Notes under the pieces: model-generated
What the model saw: only the letters and a program-made list of their open reading frames with translations
The model's database searches: none
What the model was told of the DNA's origin: nothing
Shown here: positions 54,483 to 64,000 of the stretch, one piece after another
Numbering within the stretch: position 1 is the first letter of the stretch
Layout of the letters: every line of letters begins with the position of its first letter
Source of the DNA: Symsagittifera roscoffensis
Taxonomy: Eukaryota > Xenacoelomorpha > Acoela > Convolutidae
Reading direction: 5' to 3'
Assembly: GCF_963678635.1 (NCBI RefSeq)
Contig: NC_087071.1
Span: 26,459,378-26,523,377 of the forward strand
Length of the DNA: 64,000 bases
Translations under genes and position numbers: made by a program

Positions 54483-55270
54483 TAAATGACTGAATTGATA
54501 GTTGGCTTAGAGGATGAATGGTTGGCAAGGTTGAATCATGCGCGGCTGAATGGCTAAATAATTAGCTGGTTGCATTGGCGAGTGGACTTTTAGGTGTCTG
54601 AACGGATGGATAGCTTGATGGACGAGAAAATGACTGATAGTTACACTTCTGGTTGGATAGCTAGACCGATCAATTTTTTGGCGAACAGGTAGCCGGGAGT
54701 AACAGGTTAGATGGATGGATGGTGACTGCATGGATGGATGGTTGATTAGACGAAAACTTTTAGGATGAATGAATAGATGGGTGGCTGGCTGGCTATTCAG
54801 ATGGATTGAAAGATTAGTGCCACTTGGTTGAACGAAAAATTGGATAGATAGCTTTGTGGACGAATGGATGATAAGATAATTGGGTGGCTGAAACTATGGA
54901 CCATGAGTAGATAGTTTGCTGATGTATAAATGGTTGGACGGATCAATGGATATAATAATGGCTCGTCGGATAAATATATGTATGGCTGACTTGGTAGTTA
55001 GATGGACCGATAGATTGATGCCGCTTGGATGAATGACTGATTGGATAGGTAGCTTTGTGGATGAATGGATGGTAAGATGTTTGGGTGACTGAAAGGATGG
55101 ACGATGAGTACATAGATTACTGATGTATAAATATTTGGACGTATCAAAGGACAAATGAACGGATGACGCAATGGTTGGTTGACTGGTTGCATAGTTGCTT
55201 GATGGATAGATTACTGGTTGAATGGTTGCTTGAAAGGTTAAAAAGAGGGACGTTTTACTAATGGCGAATG
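54483..55270. repeat. GATG satellite, A3 unit 1, second part
   Basis: Continuation of the GATG-derived satellite up to the end of duplication unit 1. Confidence 0.85.
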
Positions 55271-55293
55271 GTATTAAGACTGACATTAAAATG

Positions 55294-58200
55294 AGACCTT
55301 ATGGAGGCTTAATTGCTATGAAAAACTGTTCTTTAGAAAAATACTTGAACGATTCCAAGTATTTATGATTGCACAATTTTTGCACGATGCAGACGGATTT
55401 AATTATTAACTTATCAGGAGTGTCCAACGTACTGCTATATGTTGCCCGGGAACTATAACCATAGCTATCATTGAATATTTTATCTGCACAATGTTATGCA
55501 GTTAACTTTTGAACACTGGCAGTCTTTATTTCTGTCATGTGCACACCACCAGATGTCTACAAACCATCGATCTCGAATAAACTTATATTTCCCTCTGCCA
55601 GATTAATAATTTGAATTTTGAGACCTAAATGACTGAATTTTTGAGAACTTTTCAGCAGTCTTTTTTGAGTTAATGGCCTTGAGAACGCTTTCACGGTTTT
55701 GATAGGGTTCAGTTGAACCCTTCAGTAATTCAAGTAATACTTACTTATTTTCTGGCTTACTTATCCTTTACATATCCTTTTTTGTTCAACTACTTCCTCA
55801 CTTAGCTTACTTACTCTACCTAACTTTCAGAACTTTCTTTATATTTACTTTTGATTCAACCTTTTTTCACTTTGCGTTTTTCCCTTTTACTTGATTACTG
55901 TAATGCTTTGGTTTGTTTTAATTTACTTAACTTTACTTAACATTACCTAACTTACATATACCTAATTTCGTAGAGAGGAATGGAAGTTTCAATAGGGAAA
56001 GGACGAGTGGAAAAAGGAAAAGGGGAAGGAATATGAAAAAATGCACCCTCGTTTTTTGCAAAAACTTGGTGCATTTCTACATAACAAAAGTGTTTTCGGT
56101 ACTTCATTTGTTTATTTACTGCCAGAAAATAAATAAGTCCAAAAGTATCTGCTAAATATCTTTTATCTCTACTGGCTGAAACTTAGCAGCTTGGAGAGGC
56201 GTTGGAAAAAAAACATTTAAATTGTAAAAACCGAGTTACTCGAATTGATTTAGAAATAATTCAAGAAATGTAAGCGTCCTTAAAACAAACTTATAATGAC
56301 AGATCTGTCCGAAGAAAATTTTTCTAACTTTTTCTCATTCTTTGTCAGTTCTAATAGTTTTATTTGCGACGTTTCAATAAGTTGAGACCTTATGGCGGCT
56401 TAATTGGTATGAAAAACTGTTCATTAGAAAAGTACTTGAACGACTCCAAGTTTTTTTGATTGCACATTTTTTTGCACGATGCAGCCGGATTTTACATGAA
56501 CTTATCAGGAGTGTCCATTTTACTGTTATATGTTGCCCGGAAACTATAACCACAGCTTTCTGGGCCATTCGAGTGGAATAGTTTTCTGTCCTTTCAATAA
56601 ATTGAAAAAACCAAAAGTCTATCATTGAATATTTAACCTGCACAATGTTATGCAGTTAACTTTTGAACACTTGCAGTCTTTCGCTCTATCATGTGCTCAC
56701 CTTCATAAGTCTACAAACCATCGATCTCAAATAAGCGTATTTTTTCCTCTGCCAGGAAAAAATTTGAATTTTGGGACTTAAATAACTGAAATTCTGAGAT
56801 TTTTCCAGCAGTCTTGTTTGAGTTAGTGGCCTTGAGAACTGTTTCACGGTTTGGATAGCGTTCAGCTGAGCCGTTCAGTAATTCAAGTATTATGATTTTA
56901 GTTTAATTTAATTAACTTACTTAACATTACTTCAATCTTTGATTTCTTTTCAATTAAATCCTTACTTATACTTTTTTTTCTTAACGTCTGTACTTGACTG
57001 GATGTACTTGAGTTTTGTTTCTTTACCTTTTCACTTTTACATACTCCTACTCACTTACCTAATTCTACTTTAAATTACTTCTCTTTATTTTTTCTACCTA
57101 ATTTAACTTAACCTCTTTTAATTCTGTTTACCTATACCTATTTACTTAACTGCTAAGTCATTTACTGCCTTACCTAGATAATCTTATAGATACTTTCTTT
57201 CATACTTTCTGACATACCTTTATAAAAATCTACAAACAGACTTTTTCAAATTTCTCATTACACAATCCCATTGATCGATTAGCTGGTGAAAGTGTTAACG
57301 TTTCTGAATCCAAAGTACGGTAGTAATGATAGGTACTTTGAATACTCAGAGATTAAGCCGAGTTGGTTTATAAATAGCCGTATGTATGTGTAGTGACCCT
57401 TTTTTTCAAAAGAATAAATTTTGAAACTTTGAATGGTGGGTTGGTTGGAAAAAGGTACGAAGGGATAGCTAGATCTACCAACGGATAGAAGCCTGTATGA
57501 ATGGACGGTTTGATGAGTGGCTGGTTGGAACAAAACTTGATTGGATGAATGAATGGCTAAAAGTATGAACACTTGATTGGACGGTTAGATGAATAGATGG
57601 CTAGATAGCCGGAAGGCAGGACCGATCAAACTGATGGTAAGCTGGTTGGTTAGATAGATAATGGCTTCATATACGCATGGAAAACTGATGAATGAACTAC
57701 AGCTTGATGGATGTAAGGTTTTAAGATGGATGGATGGCCTTATTATGGATGGATGGATGGCTTGATGAATGGATGGATAGATGCTTGGATTGTTTGATGG
57801 AGAGAGAATTGGCTAGATAAATGAATGAATCGATGGTTGAATGCTTGGCTGTTTTTCTGGGCTGATCGAAGACTGATAAAAGAATGGTTAAAAGGATGTT
57901 TGGACGGATAACTTGCTGGATAGAAAATGGTCGGCTAGATGATGCACAGAGATGGATGGATGGCAGGATGGATTAATGCTTGGCTAGATAGCTTGATAAA
58001 TGACTGATCGGATAGTTGGCTTAGAGGATGAATAGTTGGCAAGGTTGAACTATGCATGGCTGAATGGCTAAATAATTAGCTGGATGTATTGGCGAGTGGA
58101 CTTTTAGGTGTCTGAATGGATGGATAGCTTGATGGACAAGAAAGTGACTGATAGTTGGACTTCTGGTTGGATAGCTAGACTGATCAATTTTTTGGCGAAC

Positions 58201-59780
58201 GGGTAGCCGGGAGTAACAGGTTAGATGGATGGATGGTGACTGCATGGATGGATGGTTCATTAGACGAAAACTCTTAGGATGAATGAATAGATGGGTGGCT
58301 GGCTGGCTATTCAGATGGATTGAAAGATTAGTGCCACTTGGTTGAACAAAAAATTGGATAGATAGCTTTGTGGATGAATGGATGATAAGATAATTGGGTG
58401 GCTGAAAGGATGGACGATGAGTTTAAAGATTGCTGCTGTATGTTTGGTTGGATGGATCAATGGATGAATAATGGCTCATTGGATAAATGGATGTATGGCT
58501 GCCTGGGCAGTTATATGTATGGATAGACTGATGCCGCCTATACAGATGACTGATTGGATAGGAGTCTTTGTGGATGAATTGATGATAAGATGTTTGGGTA
58601 GCTGAAACTATGGACCATGAGTAGATAGTTTGCTGATGTATAAATGGTTGGACGGATCAATGGATATAATAATGGCTCGTCGGATAAATGTATGTATGGC
58701 TGGCTTGGTAGTTAGATGGACCGATAGATTGATGCCGCTAGGATGAATGACTGATTGGATAGGTAGCTTTGTGGATGAATGGATGGTAAGATGTTTGGGT
58801 GGCTGGAAGGATGGACGATGAGTACATAGATTGCTGATGTATAAACGGTTGGACGGATCAATGGATATAATAATGGCTCTTCGGATGAATGTATGTATGG
58901 TTGACTTGGTAGTTAGATGGACGGATAGATTGATGCCGCTTGGATGGATGACTTATTGGATAGATAGCTTTGAGGATGAATGGATGGTAAGATAATTGGG
59001 TGGCTGAAAGGATGGACGATGAGTTTAAAGATTGCTGCTGTATGGTTGGTTGGATAGATCAATGGATGAATAATGGCTCGTCGGATGAATGGATGTATGG
59101 CTGACTTGGTAGTTAGATGAACAAATAGATTGATGCCGCTTGGATGGATGACTTATTGGATAGATAGCTTTGTGGATGAATGGATGGTAAGATAATTGGG
59201 TGGCTGAAAGGATGGACGATGAGTTTAAAGACTGCTGCTGTATGGTTGTTTGGATGGATCAATGGATGAATAATGGCTCATTGGATAAATGGATGTATGG
59301 CTGCCTGGGCAGTTATATGGATAGATAGACTGATGCCGCCTATACGGATGACTGATTGGATGGGAGCCTTTTTGGATGAATTGATGATAAGTTGTTTGGG
59401 TGGCTGAAAATATTGACGATGAGTACATAGATTGCTGATGTATAAATGGTTGGACGGATCAATGGATATAATTATGGCTCGTCGGATGAATGTATGTATG
59501 GCTGACTTGGCAGTTAGATGGACGGATAGATTGATGCCGCTTGGATGAATGACTTATTGGATAGATAGCTTTTTGAATGGATGGATTATAAAATTTTTGG
59601 GTGGCTGAAAGGATGGACGATGAGTACATAGATTACTGATGTATAAATGTTTGGACGTATCAATGGATAAATGAACGGATGACGCGATGGTTGGTTGACT
59701 GGTTGCATAGTTGCTTGATGGATAGATTACTGGTTGAATGGTTGCTTGAACGGTTAAAAAGAGGGAAGTTTTACTAATGC
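55294..59780. repeat. A3 tandem duplication, unit 2 (~4.5 kb)
   Basis: This is the second copy of 51,532-55,270. It lacks the patchwork insertion but has an expanded satellite with about four additional 200-bp units. Confidence 0.8.
57430..59775. repeat. GATG satellite with regular 200-bp units, A3 unit 2
   Basis: The anchor GGCTGAAAGGATGGACGATG or a variant occurs near 58400, 58600, 58801, 59002, 59202, 59402 and 59602, which is seven evenly spaced units. Each unit also holds GGACGGATCAATGGAT and a TTGATGCCGC block. It is the clearest array of this satellite in the window. Confidence 0.95.
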
Positions 59781-61390
59781 GAATGGCTTGATAGACGTAA
59801 GCATAGTTGGCTAGTTATCTGGACGTAGGACTGGATGTATAACCTGCGTGCTACACTACACTAAGCTGCCCTATCCTCTTTAGTCATTACTGTATACTAT
59901 ATAGCAAAACATGCAAAATATCCTAAGGACAATTTTACTTTAAAAAGATGGCAAATAAACGTCACCGTCATTTAAATGAAGCAGTAAAAACACTCATTAT
60001 TTAGCAAGCAAAAAACAATTAGCACATAAAACTTTCAAACACTTGTCATACATTAGTTGATGATCATAAAAAAACTTTTAAAAGCTTTCAAAAACTGGCT
60101 AAAATTCTGACTGAAGTTAGTAATTCAGCTTTTTCGTCAACGATACTTGGTAGCATGCGTTGTTGTAATAACACGCTTAGTTCTTATAGGATATAAATTG
60201 GTTTGGTTTTAAAGGCTAGAGCATCAATCATAGGCATTAAGTAAAATAATCAGACGAAATTTAAAAACTTAAACCTCAATATTTGGAAAAAAGTCTGAGA
60301 ATTTTAGTTTTAAGAAGTTATCTTTTATTTTCTAGATAAGCTATACAGCTCACCACTGTTATATCAAATGGGTCTCCAGAGTCCTAAAATTTAATGATTA
60401 GGCTTTAGAAATTTTATTTGTATCAAAATCAAACTCAATAACTTGATTTTTGAGATTTAATGAAGAGCAATAACAAGGTTAATAGGGGTGAAACTATTGC
60501 TAACTTGTTTCGTAAAAGTTGAGCCTTGTTACCATATGCAATTAGGACGCTCACTGAGTTTTTAGATAAAATACAAATATTTGAACCGAAATCTTGGATA
60601 TATTTTTTTGTTTTATCCAATTTTTTTTTTGTTAAAAACAAAGAAAACCTACTCGTTTTAGAGCGTCGTTTGACCAATTTAAAACAAGCATAATCAATTT
60701 GTAATCTCAACATTGTACTAACATGAAATGATTGATTTCTGTTTAAAGCAAGGTCAACTGTTTTTAGTTCAAGTGTTTTGCAATTCTAGTTGTGTTAGTT
60801 TCGATTGAACCTAAAACATTTGTGACTCAAGGCAACAACTCTAATCTTTTTGTAATCAAGCAATAGGGATTGGTGAAAACTGGTTCAAGTTGTGAAATGC
60901 ATCTAGAACCTTAAGAGATCTTTGTTTTGGGCAAAAACTTTGATTGAAGAAGGAAATTGCTGAAAGTTTTTTGAAACAATTGATGTAGGTCTGCTTTGCT
61001 TTGTTTATTTTGTTATCTGTCGTCAACCTAGTGGTAGCTGCTTCAAGATAATTATGTAAACAAAGTCAAGTTTTACCTGAAAATAACTTAAGAAATTTTT
61101 GCTAATGGGTGTGTTTCGGCCAGAGTAAAGTGATTTGAGTGTTTTGGTGTGCAGTCTTCTAATAAATTGGTCTTTTGTAAGTGTCAAGTTTCGTAATGAA
61201 AATACCCTTATAGAGTATGTTTGTTCTTTTTTCATGAGGTAGCAGCAGAAATAGATTTTTTAGGTTAATTTTTTACAAAATAAAACTTCCAAAAAGTTAA
61301 GTTAACAGCTCTGCAATAAAAATAAAAAAGGCTGCAGATGTGTGTTAAAAGACTAGCAGGAATTTTCAAATAATTTAAAATGAGTAGTCC
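59781..61390. other. A3 inner arm spacer (non-coding)
   Basis: This spacer is homologous to the right inner arms of A2 (inverted 22,240-24,060). It contains TTGAGCCTTGTTACCATATG and CTAGAACCTTAAGAGATC landmarks. No gene is supported. Confidence 0.65.
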
Positions 61391-61600
61391 TAGAACTGCG
61401 ATTTTGTGTTAATGCGCTGTGCATGTTTGCCGAAAAACTCATTTACAACCTCACAAAACACAGAGGCATGGCCGGTTGAATTAGCGGGCAAGGGTAATCC
61501 CGGCGTGGCTCGTCTCTGCGCTCCTCGGGAACGCTCCCGCTTCTATAGTAAGTTTGGTTCTGCTTACACTTCAACAACCGTGATTCTTGTTCAGGTAGGG
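61391..61600. repeat. single GC-rich unit left of the A3 hairpin
   Basis: One unit with TAGCGGGCAAGGGTAATCCC and GCTCCTCGGGAACGCTCCC. It corresponds to the short side of the A1 and A2 cores, so the core is flipped here. Confidence 0.8.
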
Positions 61601-61641
61601 TGATAACAAAGCAAAGCAAAAAATGGTTAATTTTAATTAGT

Positions 61642-61800
61642 GATAACTTGCCTTCCATGAAATATGACTTGTCCTTCTTTTCTTTTCTTCAAGCATTTTT
61701 TCGCCGGTTCAAACATCATCTGAGAGAGTTTTAAACGGGTAAAAAATGCTTGAGGAAAAGAAAAAGAGGACACATCAGATTTCATGGAAGGCAAGTTATC
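61642..61800. repeat. long hairpin at the centre of palindrome A3
   Basis: It has arms of about 70 bp starting GATAACTTGCCTTCCATGAA and a loop near 61,721. It diverges from the A1 and A2 hairpins by several paired and unpaired changes. Confidence 0.92.
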
Positions 61801-61869
61801 GCTAACTCAAATTAGGCATCAAAAATGAAAACCATTGCTTAGGTTTTTTATTTTATTTTGCTTTGCTTT

Positions 61870-62400
61870 GGTATCACCCTACCTGAACAAGAATCACGGT
61901 TGTTGAAGTGTAAGCAGAACCAAATTTACTATAGAAGCGGGAGGCAATCCCGAGGAGCGCAGCGCATTAACACACAATAGCAGTTCTAGGACTACTCATC
62001 TGATAGTTATCACGCTTCTGGAAGTGAGAGATGAACCATATCGACTGCACCAGCGGGAGGCGTTCCCGAGGAGCGTAGCGACCGTCAACGCCGGGATAGC
62101 TCTTTCCCGCTAAACCAAACAGCTCTGCCTCTGTGTTTTCTGGGACTTTATATGAAATGTTTGGGCAAACGAGGATAGCGCATTAAAACACAACAGCATG
62201 TTTATTCTTACTCGTTTGATAAATATCGTGCTTGTTGAACTAATACTGAACCACACCGACTATAATATTGGGAGACGATCCCGAAGATTGTAGTGACAAG
62301 CAACGCCGGGAGAGCTAATGTCCGCTATCCAAAATATTGTCCGCTATCCGCATAACCGAAAAACCATGCTTTGTGTTTTGTGCGACTTTGTATGTAAATA
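61870..62400. repeat. GC-rich tandem repeats right of the A3 hairpin
   Basis: Inverted units near 61935 (GAAGCGGGAGGCAATCCCGA), 62060 and 62270 correspond to the long side of the core in A1 and A2. Confidence 0.8.
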
Positions 62401-63150
62401 TTTGAAAAATCCTGATAGCATAAGAACTCACATCTGCAGCCTTAAGAATTTGTTGTTAGGCTGGTTTGTATCGATCTAAGTTTCCTAAATCTCTCAGAGA
62501 TAAATCAAAGCTGATTGTTTTTTGTATTTCTTAGGTACGTTTTAGGTAAAACTTGTGTCGTTCACTCATTTATCTTGAAGCAAACTTTCAATAGGTTGAC
62601 GCAAGATAACACAATAAACAAAGCAAAGCATTACTACATCAATTGTTTCAAAAAACTTTCAGCAATTTCCTTCTTCGGTCAAAGTTTTTGCCCAAAACAA
62701 GGACTCTCAAGGTTCTAGATGCATTTCACAACTTGAAACACTTTTCACAAATCCTTAGTGCCTGAATACAAAAAGATTAAGTTGTTGCCTTGAGTCACAA
62801 ACTTTTTACGTTCAATACAACTATAATTGCAAATTACTTTACTAATACAACTAGAATTGCAAAACACTTGAACTAAAAACGCTATTATCAAACAGTTGAC
62901 CTTGATTCAAACAGAAATCAATCATTTCATGTTAGTACGTTGTTGAACTTACAAATTGATTATGCTTGTTTCAAATTGTTCAAACGACACTGTAAAACGA
63001 GTAAGTTTTTTTGTTTTCAACAAAAAAAAATGGATAAAACAAAAATGTTTCCAAGATTTCGGTTCAAATATTTGTCTTTTATCTAAAAACTCAGTGAGCG
63101 TCATAATTGCATATGGTAACAATTCTCAACTTTTACGAAACACATTATCA
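62401..63150. repeat. A3 right arm, inner spacer (inverted)
   Basis: Inverted A-type spacer mirroring about 59,800-61,380. It breaks near 63,155, where it jumps straight into the satellite and omits the segment present at 59,780-60,480. Confidence 0.75.
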
Positions 63151-63154
63151 ATAA

Positions 63155-64000
63155 TTTTTCTTCCATTGATCCATCCAAACAACCATACACCAACAATCTT
63201 TAAACTCATCCTCCATCCTTTCAGCCACCCAAACATCTTATCATCCATCCATTCACAAAGATATCTATCCAATCAGTCATCCATCCAAGCGAAATCGGTC
63301 CATCTAACTACCAAGTCAGCCATACATACATTTATCCGAAGAGCCATTATTATATCCATTGATCCGACCAACCATTTATACATCAGCAATCTATCTACTC
63401 ATCGTCCATAGTTTCAGCCACCCAAACATCTTATCTTCATTTCATCCACAAAGACTCCTATCCAATCAGTCATCTGTATAGGCGGCATCAGTCTATCCAT
63501 CCATATAACAGCCCAGGCACCCTTTTATCCATTTATCCAATGAGTCATTATTCATCCATTGATCCAACCAACCAACCATACAGCAGCAATCTTTAAACTC
63601 ATCGTCCATCCTTTCAGCCACCCAATTATCTTATCATCCATTCATCCACAAAGCTATCTATCCAATTTTTCGTTCAACCAAGTGGCACTAATCTTTCAAT
63701 CCATCTGAATAGCCAGCCAGCCACCCATCTATTCATTCATCCTAAAAGTTTTCGTCTAATCAATCATCCATCCATGCAGTCACCATCCATCCATCTAACC
63801 TGTTACTCCCGGTTACCCGTTCACCAAAAAAATGATCGGTCTAGATATCCAACCAGACGTCCAACTATCGGTCTTTTTCTCGTCCACCAAGCTATCCATC
63901 CATTCAGACACCTAAAAGTCCACTCGCCAATCCATCCAGCTATTTATTTAGCCATTCAGCCACGCATAGTTCAACCTTGCCAACATCCATCCTCTAAGCC
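63155..64000. repeat. CATC satellite, A3 right arm (continues past the window)
   Basis: Reverse-complement satellite with CATCCTTTCAGCCACCC anchors near 63214, 63411 (variant) and 63607, about 200 bp apart. The right arm of the palindrome is still running at the window end. Confidence 0.9.

Larger units (their letters stand above)
51532..55270. repeat. A3 tandem duplication, unit 1 (~3.7 kb)
   Basis: It starts AGACCTTATGGAGGCTTAAT and ends at ACTAATGGCGAATGG within the satellite flank. It is repeated from 55,294 with a 24-bp filler between the units. Markers at 52,258/55,975 and 53,167/56,885 give a constant offset of about 3,718. Confidence 0.8.

Noticed and set aside
57430-59775. CRISPR-like array
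   Set aside because: Repeats are contiguous 200-bp units without unique spacers, in a eukaryotic satellite context.

Overview
This is AT-rich eukaryotic DNA, most likely from an invertebrate animal. It has spliced genes with introns of about 0.25 to 2 kb, a chromovirus/gypsy-like gag relic, MITEs and very large simple-sequence tracts. There is no bacterial gene organisation. The species cannot be fixed from the sequence alone.

Positions 1-3121 (minus strand) hold a decayed LTR-retrotransposon gag with a small basic ORF upstream of it. Positions 3122-6595 hold leader-like repeats and otherwise unassigned DNA.

From about 6.6 kb to the end, nearly everything is one nested set of inverted repeats built from two blocks, here called A and F. 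Block A runs from a MITE with 16-bp ends (TTTTGTATCGTGTCCC) through AT-rich spacer, a (TTAC)n tract, a GATG-derived satellite of 200-bp period and a second AT-rich spacer. It then reaches a cluster of GC-rich repeats and a near-perfect hairpin of about 155 bp, after which the same modules return in inverted order. There are three A blocks. A1 is 6.6-14.9 kb with its right half truncated. A2 is 14.9-27.6 kb and is a complete palindrome centred near 21,965. A3 is 50.5 kb to beyond the end, centred near 61,721, with an internally duplicated left arm. Block F (27,597-38,541) contains a multi-exon FkbM-type methyltransferase gene with an N-terminal membrane anchor. A diverged inverted copy of F occupies 38,742-50,495 across a 200-N gap.

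The layout is therefore A1(partial)-A2-F-[gap]-F'-A3. A2/F and F'/A3 mirror each other around about 38.7 kb, and the asymmetric hairpin core of A is flipped in A3 as that mirror predicts. The F arms differ by point changes, by private MITE insertions whose empty sites survive in the opposite arm, by a nonsense codon in one FkbM copy, and by a private fragment of a second spliced gene. This argues for an old, real inverted duplication and not a simple assembly fold-back, although the exact centre is unresolved. The gene-bearing signal is small: gag, FkbM twice, an unidentified captured gene fragment and a few conserved exon-like ORFs. No transposase, polymerase or integrase is visible, so how the big palindromic unit moves or amplifies is unknown.
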